Below are positions 1 to 7,176 of a DNA stretch of 10,489 nt, piece by piece. Origin of the DNA: Mariprofundus sp. (GTDB taxonomy: Bacteria > Pseudomonadota > Zetaproteobacteria > Mariprofundales > Mariprofundaceae); assembly GCA_021772845.1 (NCBI GenBank), contig JAJFLF010000188.1, positions 1-10,489 of the forward strand, given 5' to 3'. Within the stretch, counting starts at the first letter, position 1, and each line of letters begins with the position of its first letter. A program made the position numbers and the translations under genes. The notes beneath the pieces are model-generated. The model made no database searches. It had not been told where the DNA came from and saw nothing but the letters and a program-made list of their open reading frames with translations.

Positions 1-1656
1 GTTGTCGAAGTAACCCGTATTGCAACCTATGAATCCATGATGTTACCGGCGACACCGATGGCATTTTTACAATATCAGCCGGACGCATCCCTGTTGGCCG
101 ATGATAGTCGGGTTATTCGCGCCTATGGTTTGGAACCTGAAATCGTACCTCGTATGCGAATGCTGCGAAGTAAGGTCGGCATGCATAACGAAGGCGGCAT
201 GCTGCAGTTATTGGCCAAGGATCAACTCGGCGCACATCTGCAGCGTCGCTGCTGGGCCCGTTTATCACTGTGGAAACTCGGCATGGACAGCAGCTTCAGC
301 GGCTGGATGCGTTATGTACTGGATGCTAAAAAGCTGGATCAACTACTGGCCAGACAAGTTCAACCGGATGCTGCTGCGATAGAAAACCTCAAAGCAAATC
401 AGCAAGCACCCGTGGCAAAATGGCTATTAGCCTGGATGCAAGGTGGCCGGACAGCGAAAGCCGTCGCTGAGCCATGGTTAGAAGACAATATCACGCTGAT
501 GGCCTTCAGGGTATTTGACGAAGATGTAAAAATTGAAGTGGCCAGGCGCACATCTGAAAAATCGTGGCTGGATAGAAAAGAGAGCCTTGCCAGCGTTGAT
601 AAATCCTCTTCAAGTGGTCGCTCGGCCAGTGGCATACGCAGTGGTGGAGGCATGCGCAGTGCTGGCGGATTACGCACCAGCGGCAATAGTGGCAACGGTG
701 CGACTGGCGAAACAGCAGCACTGCTGGATAAAGCCTGGCGCGATGGTGATTTGGTACTGATTCAACCGGATGTCACCAAAGCCCTGCACAGTGGCAAAGC
801 GCTATCTCAACGCCAGGGCTGCTTGCGTGTCGAATGGTCGGAATACCTGGCCGGATTGAATGCCTGGCATGGACTGGATGCTGGTGCTTATATCAGTAGC
901 ACCTTTTTACCCGGCATATTGTCATTGATTGATGGCCGAGATGGTGTGTTTCTTGATGCCTGCTCTGCTTCAGGATGCAGCTTGCGCGGTTCAGTGCTAC
1001 ACCTGACCGAAGCAGGCATTGCCTTGCGCCATCAGTTAAAACAGTGGTTTGCATCATCATCTCAGCAGAAGCTTGACGATGATCTTGTCGTTCCAGCCAT
1101 ATCGATGTGCATGGACATGACTGGAGAGTGGAGCTTTTCTGAGCTCAAAGATCCAAATCTGGGCCACTATCGCATCGCCTTTTCGCTGGCTGTAACTCAG
1201 GCCGAAGCAGGACTAAGACGCGACAGTCGCATTGGCCAACTCATCCATGAGCGCAATAGCGAGAAAAATAGTACACCCTTGGGGCAAGTGAATATTGAGC
1301 CGGTCAAAACGGTGGAAGGACATATCATACAGATACTGCACAATGCAGGTTTCGCTTTCACCGCTTCCGCCATGACAGAATTAACCTCTCTGCTTGCAAA
1401 AAAAGCCAGCATCAAAAGCTTTCGCCTGAAGAAAGCGCAAGTAGAGGGCGTTCTGGATGGATTCCGTACGCCACACGGAGGCCTGGAGCTGCTGGTTATC
1501 CAGCAGGCTGCATCCGAAGGTGATGCTCCCTGGTTATTGATGAAAGCAGGCAAAGCCAGCATCGGTGGCGTAGATTTGGATCTGTTTGAACTGCTTGATC
1601 CCGATGCATTGGTAAGCAAATATATTATTGAACGTGGATTGCCGCACTGGAAATGA
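1..1656 (+). CDS. Large protein of unknown function, N-terminus cut off by the window start
   Basis: The frame is open from base 1 without a stop and ends at TGA 1654-1656, giving at least 551 residues. An ATG at 37 is not preceded by a Shine-Dalgarno-like sequence, and the codons before it read as ordinary protein, so the true start is probably upstream. I do not recognise the family. Three parts can be seen: an N-terminal, Leu/Arg-rich and probably helical region (residues about 1-195); a Ser/Gly/Arg low-complexity linker (about 202-236) holding three GxRSxG-like repeats; and a C-terminal globular half (about 237-551). No signal peptide or membrane segment is visible in the part present, so it is probably cytoplasmic. 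The spacing of FLDACSASG, followed by a helix and then a strand-rich piece ending GHYRIAFSLAV, loosely recalls a degenerate class III nucleotide cyclase fold, but the catalytic residues are not evident and I give this little weight. Its stop overlaps the tilS start (ATGA), so the two are probably translationally coupled. Confidence 0.75.
   Translation, partial: VVEVTRIATYESMMLPATPMAFLQYQPDASLLADDSRVIRAYGLEPEIVPRMRMLRSKVGMHNEGGMLQLLAKDQLGAHLQRRCWARLSLWKLGMDSSFSGWMRYVLDAKKLDQLLARQVQPDAAAIENLKANQQAPVAKWLLAWMQGGRTAKAVAEPWLEDNITLMAFRVFDEDVKIEVARRTSEKSWLDRKESLASVDKSSSSGRSASGIRSGGGMRSAGGLRTSGNSGNGATGETAALLDKAWRDGDLVLIQPDVTKALHSGKALSQRQGCLRVEWSEYLAGLNAWHGLDAGAYISSTFLPGILSLIDGRDGVFLDACSASGCSLRGSVLHLTEAGIALRHQLKQWFASSSQQKLDDDLVVPAISMCMDMTGEWSFSELKDPNLGHYRIAFSLAVTQAEAGLRRDSRIGQLIHERNSEKNSTPLGQVNIEPVKTVEGHIIQILHNAGFAFTASAMTELTSLLAKKASIKSFRLKKAQVEGVLDGFRTPHGGLELLVIQQAASEGDAPWLLMKAGKASIGGVDLDLFELLDPDALVSKYIIERGLPHWK
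631..684 (+). repeat. Three imperfect 18-base tandem repeats coding a GxRSxG linker
   Basis: Units at 631-648, 649-666 and 667-684 encode GIRSGG, GMRSAG and GLRTSG. Units 1 and 2 are nearly identical at the DNA level and unit 3 is more diverged. They lie inside a longer Ser/Gly-rich stretch that probably forms a flexible, positively charged linker between two domains of the unknown protein. Because the unit is a multiple of three, changes in copy number would keep the frame. Confidence 0.7.
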
Positions 1657-2669
1657 CCTTATCCCAACAGGTGAACCAGACTCCTTTAGCGTTCCCCCAC
1701 AAACAATGGCTGATGCATGCCGATATACCAGCTCTGCCGCAACAACTGGCTGTAGGGTGGTCTGGCGGTGCGGATTCCACCGCACTTCTGCTGGCCTTAA
1801 AACAGGCCGGACATGATGTGCAAGCTTGGCATATAGATCACGGCTGGCGCGACTCATCGGCACAGGAAACTGAACTGTTGCGCGCCAAAGCTGCAGTCTG
1901 GGGAATCGAATTCAGCAGTGCCCGACTGAATCCACCATCCGGCAAAAACCGTGAAGCAGAAGCACGCCACGGTCGATTAGCACAATTTCAAAGCTGGAGT
2001 CTTGCCAGCGGAATCTCCACCCTGTGTCTGGCTCAACATCTGGATGATCAGGCTGAAACCGTGTGCATGCGACTACTACAGGGAGCAGGAGCGGGTGGTT
2101 GCCAAGGCATGAGACGCGAACGATTGATTGGTAAGTTATGCATTGTTCGGCCTCTACTGCATGTACCAGTGCAGGATTTAAAACAGGCACTGATAGATGC
2201 GGATATCGCATGGTTTGAAGACCCGAGCAACCGGGATATGAGCATCTGGCGTAATCGCATCAGGCATCAACTGTTTCCCCGCATGGCAAACGCTGGCGCT
2301 TCACCACAAACACTGTTTCTGCGCTGGCAACAACAGGCGGACAGACTTATTCGTCATATTGATAAGGAAACAGACGTTATATGGCATAAGATAGTTCAAA
2401 ACGAGAAAAACATGATTACCATGCCATGGCCGGCATGGAACGCCTGCTCCAGTGTCATTCGGGCCCGGCTGCTGCAAAGGATGATGGCACAGCTACTCGG
2501 CGAAGGAGTCACTCCCGGCCGTCGACATATCGAACTGGTTGAAGCATGGACAATAAAAAGTGGCCTGGGAGGGCTTGATTTATCACGCTGCCGTCTCTAC
2601 AGAAAGCGAGGCTACTTGCATCTGCAGCCAACTAGAGCATATTTTGCAAAAAATATCGTAGACATTTAA
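1653..2669 (+). CDS. tilS: tRNA(Ile)-lysidine synthetase, short form
   Basis: TilS uses ATP to attach lysine to C34 of the CAU-anticodon tRNA-Ile, making lysidine so that the tRNA reads AUA and is charged with isoleucine; it is a cytoplasmic enzyme. The 338-residue product shows the PP-loop SGGADS at 37-42, HIDHGWR at 60-66, EAEAR at 101-105, the family's DDQAET block at 131-136 (here preceded by AQHL where many members have a GHH-type sequence) and the DPSNRD...RNRIRH stretch at 190-205. At 338 residues it is nearer to the short TilS forms than to the roughly 430-residue E. coli enzyme, so the extra C-terminal domain of the long form is mostly absent. The ATG lies in an ATGA overlap with the preceding gene and there is no strong Shine-Dalgarno, which suggests coupled translation. 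A tilS gene just before ftsH is also known from Gram-positive bacteria, usually with hpt between them; no hpt is present here. Confidence 0.95.
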   Translation: MTLSQQVNQTPLAFPHKQWLMHADIPALPQQLAVGWSGGADSTALLLALKQAGHDVQAWHIDHGWRDSSAQETELLRAKAAVWGIEFSSARLNPPSGKNREAEARHGRLAQFQSWSLASGISTLCLAQHLDDQAETVCMRLLQGAGAGGCQGMRRERLIGKLCIVRPLLHVPVQDLKQALIDADIAWFEDPSNRDMSIWRNRIRHQLFPRMANAGASPQTLFLRWQQQADRLIRHIDKETDVIWHKIVQNEKNMITMPWPAWNACSSVIRARLLQRMMAQLLGEGVTPGRRHIELVEAWTIKSGLGGLDLSRCRLYRKRGYLHLQPTRAYFAKNIVDI

Positions 2670-2753
2670 CGCTGTTTTCATACAGAAAGCCGCACGATTA
2701 CGCACAATCGGCATCTATGCCACGCGACAAAAAATGACGAGGAACTGTTTATT
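2670..2753 (+). promoter_or_regulatory. tilS-ftsH intergenic region with the ftsH ribosome binding site
   Basis: This 84-base gap is the first non-coding stretch in the window. A good Shine-Dalgarno, GAGGA at 2739-2743, sits ten bases before the ftsH ATG. I see no convincing -35/-10 pair, no heat-shock-type promoter and no terminator. The size of the gap allows for a separate ftsH promoter, but the sequence does not prove one. Confidence 0.5.
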
Positions 2754-4691
2754 ATGGGTAAAAATTTACTGCTGTGGTTGGTGATAGGCCTGACCATGAT
2801 GAGTCTTTTCAATATGTTTTCAGCACCAATGCAGAAAGCTGAAAAAATGTCCTACTCTACCTATATAGAAAAAGTTGACAGCGGCATGGTTGAGTCTGCC
2901 ACCATCAAAGATAATCTGGTTAATGGCCAATACCGCGATAACTCCGGTGAATTAAAAAGCTATAACGTCACCGTGCCAAACAATGACACGGCCCTTTCAC
3001 AACGTCTCCTGGATCAACACGTCGTCATTAATGTGAAAGCTCCTGACGAAGTCCCATTCCTGTTATCTATACTAATTTCATGGTTCCCAATGTTGCTACT
3101 GATTGGTGTTTGGGTATTTTTCATGCGTCAAATGCAAGGCGGCGGCGGCAAAGGTGGTGCCATGGGCTTTGGCAAGAGTAAAGCCAAACTACTGAATGAA
3201 AATACTTCCCGTGTTACTTTTGAAGATGTAGCAGGCTGTGATGAAGCCAAGCAGGAAGTGACTGAAGTGATCGAGTTCTTGCGTGACCCATCCAAATTCA
3301 CCCGTCTCGGCGGCAAGCTTCCAAAAGGGGTGTTATTGGTTGGCCCTCCGGGTACCGGTAAAACACTATTGGCTCGAGCCATTGCCGGTGAAGCGGAAGT
3401 ACCATTCTTCTCTATTTCCGGTTCTGATTTTGTTGAAATGTTTGTCGGTGTCGGCGCATCCCGTGTGCGTGATATGTTCGAACAAGCCAAAAAACATGCA
3501 CCATGTATTATCTTTGTCGATGAAATCGATGCTATGGGGCGCCATCGCGGTGCTGGTGTTGGTGGCGGTAATGATGAGCGCGAACAGACGTTGAACCAGA
3601 TGCTGGTAGAAATGGATGGTTTTGAGTCCAATGAAGGTGTCATTCTAATTGCTGCAACCAACCGTCCGGATGTTTTGGACCCTGCACTCTTGCGTCCGGG
3701 TCGATTTGACCGTCAGGTTGTGGTTCCCCGTCCTGATCTGTTGGGCCGTGAACAGATCCTGAAAGTACACATGCGAAAAGTGCCACTTGCATCCGATGTG
3801 AACGGCAAAGAGTTGGCGCGTGGAACACCCGGCTTCACTGGTGCCGATTTGGCCAACTTGGTCAATGAAGCCGCCTTGAATGCAGCACGTTATGATCGCG
3901 ATAAAGTCATGCGGGCAGACTTTGAAACAGCCAAAGATAAAGTAATGATGGGAACAGAGCGTCGCTCTATGTTGATCTCTGATGATCAGAAAGAGACCAC
4001 CGCCTACCATGAAGCGGGACACACACTGGTCGCCAAACATCTTGAAAGTGCAGACCCGGTTCATAAGGTAAGTATTATTCCGCGCGGCCAAGCGCTTGGC
4101 ATCACCATGCAGATGCCGGAAGAAGATCGCTTCAACCATGACAAACAATATCTGCTCGATCAGATTTCGATCATGATGGGCGGGCGTCTTGGTGAAGAGC
4201 TTGTACTTGGTCAGATGACTACAGGTGCATCCAATGACTTTGAGCGCGCCACTCAGTTAGCGCGAAATATGGTAACGCAGTGGGGCATGTCTGAGCTTGG
4301 CCCAATGGTATATGGCGAACGTGAGCACGAACCATTTTTGGGCCGTGAAATCACCCGTCAAACCAACATCTCGGAAGAGACTGCCCGTTTAATTGACGGC
4401 GTGGTACGTAAACTCATTGAAGATAATTACGATCGAGCCAAGGTCATTTTAGAAGAGCATATGGACCAATTGCATCGGCTTGCCAAAGGCCTCATTAAAT
4501 ATGAGACACTGGACACCACCGACATTGACCGCGTCATGGAAGGCAAGGAGCCATTGCTGATCAAAGAGGCAGAGACAAAGAGCTCTTCAACAGACACAAA
4601 ACCTGAAGAGCCTGAAGCCAAGGTTGATATAGGCGATGATGAAGCAAACTCAAGTGCCGATGAAGCTGATCAGGCCAGTAAACCAAGCTAA
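2754..4691 (+). CDS. ftsH: ATP-dependent zinc metalloprotease FtsH
   Basis: FtsH is a hexameric inner-membrane AAA+ protease that extracts and degrades membrane proteins and short-lived regulators; in E. coli its targets include sigma-32 and LpxC. The 645-residue protein is of normal length. It has membrane segments at about 4-23 and 102-124 flanking a periplasmic domain, then a Gly-rich linker (128-140). The AAA module carries Walker A GPPGTGKT (197-204), pore loop FVGVG (230-234), Walker B FVDEID (254-259) and the second region of homology with RPGRFDR (314-320). The protease domain carries zinc motif HEAGH (419-423) and the probable third ligand Asp495. The last 40 residues are rich in Glu, Asp, Ser and Thr and poorly conserved, as usual for this tail. 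The start is fixed by the first membrane segment and the GAGGA site. The folP ATG follows four bases after the stop. Confidence 0.98.
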   Translation: MGKNLLLWLVIGLTMMSLFNMFSAPMQKAEKMSYSTYIEKVDSGMVESATIKDNLVNGQYRDNSGELKSYNVTVPNNDTALSQRLLDQHVVINVKAPDEVPFLLSILISWFPMLLLIGVWVFFMRQMQGGGGKGGAMGFGKSKAKLLNENTSRVTFEDVAGCDEAKQEVTEVIEFLRDPSKFTRLGGKLPKGVLLVGPPGTGKTLLARAIAGEAEVPFFSISGSDFVEMFVGVGASRVRDMFEQAKKHAPCIIFVDEIDAMGRHRGAGVGGGNDEREQTLNQMLVEMDGFESNEGVILIAATNRPDVLDPALLRPGRFDRQVVVPRPDLLGREQILKVHMRKVPLASDVNGKELARGTPGFTGADLANLVNEAALNAARYDRDKVMRADFETAKDKVMMGTERRSMLISDDQKETTAYHEAGHTLVAKHLESADPVHKVSIIPRGQALGITMQMPEEDRFNHDKQYLLDQISIMMGGRLGEELVLGQMTTGASNDFERATQLARNMVTQWGMSELGPMVYGEREHEPFLGREITRQTNISEETARLIDGVVRKLIEDNYDRAKVILEEHMDQLHRLAKGLIKYETLDTTDIDRVMEGKEPLLIKEAETKSSSTDTKPEEPEAKVDIGDDEANSSADEADQASKPS

Positions 4692-4695
4692 AGAA

Positions 4696-5550
4696 ATGCC
4701 GATACAATCTCGCTGGCACCGACCGCAATCGAATAACGGTGTAAGTAGCGATGTCTGGATCATGGGGGTGCTTAATTGCACCCCTGATTCATTTTCGGAT
4801 GGCGGTAGCTTTTTCAATATTGAAAGCGCGATTCAACATGGGCTCCAGATGTTTAAACAGGGTGCTGCCATTATTGATGTGGGTGGTGAATCCACGCGCC
4901 CGGGCTCAGAGAAAGTGTCACTGCAAGAAGAACTGGCACGGACAATCCCTGTCATCAAGGCGTTGGCAGAGCATGGTTGTCTGGTCTCAGCCGACACCAT
5001 GAAAGCCGAAGTCATGCGACAAGCCATTGATGCGGGTGCATGCATGATCAATGATGTAAGCGCACTCACCCATGATGCAGAGAGCCTATCAATAGTCGCT
5101 GATAGCGGCATTGATGTATGCCTGATGCATATGCAGGGATCTCCAAAAACCATGCAGCAGCAACCACAATATAAAGATGCAGTAGAAGATGTAAGCGCAT
5201 TTTTTAGCCAACGCATCGATGCATGTTTACATGCTGGCATTAAAGCATCTGCCATTACACTTGATCCAGGCATAGGCTTTGGCAAACGGCTTCAGGATAA
5301 TCTCGCTTTGATCCAAGGCATTCGCCATTTCAAGAAAACATTCGATATGCCCATCTTATTGGGAGTATCACGCAAATCATTTCTGGGCCAGTTGACCGAT
5401 AGCCCTGTCAGCAATCGCGAAGTTGAAACTGCTGTGGCCGGTGCCATGGGCATTGGCAATGGTGCGGATATGCTACGCGTACATGATGTGCCATTGCAGC
5501 GCCGCGCCGTACAAGTTGCTTCAGCATTATCCCCTCAAACCAGCTTTTAG
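4696..5550 (+). CDS. folP: Dihydropteroate synthase
   Basis: FolP condenses p-aminobenzoate with 6-hydroxymethyl-7,8-dihydropterin pyrophosphate to give dihydropteroate; it is a cytoplasmic TIM-barrel enzyme of folate synthesis and the sulfonamide target. Numbered from the ATG at 4696 (284 residues), it shows MGVLNCTPDSFSDGG (23-37), DVGGESTRPG (61-70), SADTMK (98-103), MINDVSA (117-123), LDPGIGFGK (189-197), GVSRKSF (223-229) and RVHDV (261-265), so all the expected loops are present. The usual Val of the NVTPDSF motif is Cys. In-frame ATGs also occur at 4636, 4639 and 4660, inside the ftsH tail. I prefer 4696 because it gives the normal family length, sits just after the ftsH stop, and the earlier starts would only add residues encoded by the low-complexity FtsH tail. 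No candidate has a strong Shine-Dalgarno, so coupling to ftsH is likely. The ftsH-folP order matches E. coli. Confidence 0.96.
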   Translation: MPIQSRWHRPQSNNGVSSDVWIMGVLNCTPDSFSDGGSFFNIESAIQHGLQMFKQGAAIIDVGGESTRPGSEKVSLQEELARTIPVIKALAEHGCLVSADTMKAEVMRQAIDAGACMINDVSALTHDAESLSIVADSGIDVCLMHMQGSPKTMQQQPQYKDAVEDVSAFFSQRIDACLHAGIKASAITLDPGIGFGKRLQDNLALIQGIRHFKKTFDMPILLGVSRKSFLGQLTDSPVSNREVETAVAGAMGIGNGADMLRVHDVPLQRRAVQVASALSPQTSF

Positions 5551-5582
5551 CTTGCAAGCTTAAGCAATCACATTAGCTTAAG
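5549..5582 (+). repeat. Palindrome and inverted/direct repeat cluster at the folP stop
   Basis: A perfect 12-base palindrome AGCTTGCAAGCT covers 5549-5560, starting within the folP stop codon. The octamer AGCTTAAG occurs at 5557-5564 and again at 5575-5582. CTTAAGC at 5559-5565 can pair with GCTTAAG at 5576-5582 across a ten-base loop. The stem is A/T-rich and no run of T follows, so it is not a convincing intrinsic terminator. It could be a weak terminator, an RNA-processing site or an operator for a dimeric regulator. Confidence 0.5.
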
Positions 5583-5686
5583 TACATCGTCTACAATGAG
5601 CCGACAAACGACCTCTTCTTTTGAAAGAATCAGGTATAAGTTAAACAGTTACAGCCCAAATAACAGTATCGAGGTGCATCAAGCCC
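5551..5686 (+). promoter_or_regulatory. folP-cdaA intergenic leader with the cdaA ribosome binding site
   Basis: This 136-base spacer divides the otherwise tightly packed operon. It begins with overlapping inverted repeats (listed separately), contains a possible -10 box TACAAT at 5592-5597 without a clear -35, and ends with the Shine-Dalgarno GAGGTG at 5671-5676, ten bases before the cdaA ATG. An in-frame TAA at 5642-5644 rules out a longer CdaA. A separate promoter for cdaA-ybbR-glmM is plausible but is inference. I do not recognise a known c-di-AMP riboswitch (ydaO/yuaA type), and the leader is short for one. Confidence 0.4.
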
Positions 5687-6481
5687 ATGTCCAACTGGCA
5701 ATTCGGCATCACAGATTTTATAGATATCGCGGTAGTTGCGATTGTAGTTTACTTTTTCCTACACCTCATTCGTGGTACACGTGCCGTACAAATGCTGATT
5801 GGCGTTGCTATTGTCGTCATCACCTATCAATTGGCCCGCACCTTTGGTCTGTTCACTGTGGAGTGGATATTCGGCCACTTCTTCTCAGCTTTCATGGTCA
5901 TTCTCGTAGTACTCTTTCAGCAAGAGATCAGACGTGCATTGATGCGCGTAGCCATTAATCCGCTAGCGGCTAACACAGGCCCCATAGAAGGCATGGTGGA
6001 TGCTCTGGTCGAATCCTCTTTTTCATTGGTTCATCGCGGCTGGGGCGGGCTGATTGTGATCGAACGCGATACTGGTTTAAGGCATTTGTTTGATTCAGGT
6101 GTTGTCATGGATGCACCATTGCGGGCAGACATGATTCAGTCTCTGTTTTGCCCTGATGCTCCCATGCATGATGGTGCCGTCATAATTGGCAGAGACGAAC
6201 GAGGGGGCCGAGTACTAGCTGCCCGCGTCTTACTTCCATTAGCACAATCCAATGCCGTCTCCGGTCGATTTGGCACCCGTCACCGCGCAGCTGTAGGCAT
6301 TTCAGAAGAGACTGATGCACTGGTCATCGTCATTTCTGAAGAGACCGGCAATGTACACTTGGTTAAAGGCGGTCAACTGGGTAAAAGCATGGATAGCAAA
6401 ACACTGCATAAAGCTCTGGAAAAGGAGCTATTTTCTGGAACGCTCCCTCAAAACAGCAGATCAATAACTGGAGAAGCATAG
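5687..6481 (+). CDS. cdaA: Membrane diadenylate cyclase (c-di-AMP synthase), CdaA type
   Basis: CdaA joins two ATP molecules into the second messenger cyclic di-AMP, which controls potassium and osmolyte transport and cell-wall homeostasis in bacteria that use it. The 264-residue protein is of normal CdaA size. It has three N-terminal membrane helices (about 10-28, 32-50 and 59-79), then a DAC (DisA_N) domain with both diagnostic motifs: DGA at 162-164 within MHDGAVII, and GTRHRAA at 196-202 containing RHR 198-200. SEETDA follows at 206-211. All the residues expected for activity appear intact. The start is set by GAGGTG ten bases upstream and an upstream in-frame stop. Its TAG shares one base with the GTG start of ybbR. 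The cdaA-ybbR-glmM order is the standard Gram-positive arrangement; here it follows ftsH-folP. The symbol dacA is also used for this family. Confidence 0.95.
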   Translation: MSNWQFGITDFIDIAVVAIVVYFFLHLIRGTRAVQMLIGVAIVVITYQLARTFGLFTVEWIFGHFFSAFMVILVVLFQQEIRRALMRVAINPLAANTGPIEGMVDALVESSFSLVHRGWGGLIVIERDTGLRHLFDSGVVMDAPLRADMIQSLFCPDAPMHDGAVIIGRDERGGRVLAARVLLPLAQSNAVSGRFGTRHRAAVGISEETDALVIVISEETGNVHLVKGGQLGKSMDSKTLHKALEKELFSGTLPQNSRSITGEA

Positions 6482-7176
6482 TGGGCCAATCGATTGCACT
6501 ATTTCGCCGTTACAACCTGCATTTCTGGGCCATCGCAATCGCCGTTTCGCTATGGCTGCAAGTACATGGACAAGGTGAAGGCTCTGTCAGCATGGATGTG
6601 CCACTACAGGTGCATGGTTTACCTGCAGACATGGTGATCGTGAATGATTTTCCTGACCATGTGCGGGTAACAATCAATGGATTGCAATCCCGCTTAAAAG
6701 ACCTGCGTCAACTCAACTTCTCCATACCCATTGATGCCTCTGACTTAACTACTCCAGGCGTGGTCGAGAGAGCACCTCAACTCTCAGCTGTATCACTGCC
6801 GGTAGGCTTGCATATTGATAAAGTACAACCAGACCGGCTTGAACTGCAGGTTGATCGATTGGTCACACGATCCATTCCGATTCGTGCCAGCTTTGAATTG
6901 CCTGAAGGCTGGCAGGTTGAAGATATCAACATCAAACCGCTCCAGGTAAAACTGACTGGACCAGAAGTTTGGTTAGAGACGTTGCGAGAAGTGGACACTG
7001 CACCTATCCGGCTCACATTAAAGGAAGGGGCATTTGAGACCAGTACAGGCATTGAAAGCCCGTCCGGCAAAGCGATTCGCCTGACCGATCGCAATGTCGA
7101 AATCCACATCCAAGGTCACTTACTGAAAAAACAGATACGACCAATGCAGGCCCCGGCAGCAGGAGAATCAACATGA
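6481..7176 (+). CDS. ybbR: YbbR-domain protein, probable CdaA regulator
   Basis: YbbR (CdaR in Bacillus) proteins are anchored in the cytoplasmic membrane with YbbR repeats on the outer face, and bind and modulate CdaA. The 231-residue product has one N-terminal membrane segment (about 13-28) and then two YbbR-like repeats, roughly 35-125 and 128-212, each a beta-rich unit with VPLQVHG- or IPIRASFELPEG-like openings and a VRVTINGLQ or LQVKLTGPE core. Gram-positive CdaR usually has more repeats and is about twice this size, so this is a compact two-repeat form. The start codon is GTG at 6481, overlapping the cdaA TAG by one base, with GGAG at 6470-6473 as ribosome site. The end overlaps glmM by four bases (ATGA). 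The family call rests on weak sequence motifs plus very strong context. Confidence 0.88.
   Translation: MGQSIALFRRYNLHFWAIAIAVSLWLQVHGQGEGSVSMDVPLQVHGLPADMVIVNDFPDHVRVTINGLQSRLKDLRQLNFSIPIDASDLTTPGVVERAPQLSAVSLPVGLHIDKVQPDRLELQVDRLVTRSIPIRASFELPEGWQVEDINIKPLQVKLTGPEVWLETLREVDTAPIRLTLKEGAFETSTGIESPSGKAIRLTDRNVEIHIQGHLLKKQIRPMQAPAAGEST

Noticed and set aside
37..39. ATG at 37 as the start of the first gene
   Set aside because: The frame is open back to base 1, there is no Shine-Dalgarno before it, and the preceding codons read as normal protein, so the gene is treated as cut by the window edge.
3128..3661. 177-codon open frame on the minus strand within ftsH
   Set aside because: It is antisense to the most conserved part of FtsH, and its Pro/Ser-rich product looks like a codon-bias shadow; there is no ribosome site or recognised motif.
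3645..4148. 167-codon open frame on the minus strand within ftsH
   Set aside because: It lies opposite the FtsH AAA and protease coding sequence, with no family motif or start signal.
4636..4695. Longer folP from the ATG at 4636 inside ftsH
   Set aside because: It would add 20 residues encoded only by the low-complexity FtsH tail and gives an unusually long enzyme; the ATG at 4696 fits the family length and follows the ftsH stop by four bases.
4833..5285. 150-codon open frame on the minus strand within folP
   Set aside because: It lies opposite conserved FolP motifs and its composition is typical of a shadow frame.
5549..5582. Intrinsic terminator after folP
   Set aside because: The stems are short and A/T-rich and no T-run follows; it is listed only as an inverted-repeat cluster.
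5596..5958. 120-codon plus-strand frame starting in the folP-cdaA spacer
   Set aside because: It runs out of frame through the CdaA membrane domain, lacks a Shine-Dalgarno, and shows no coherent protein features.
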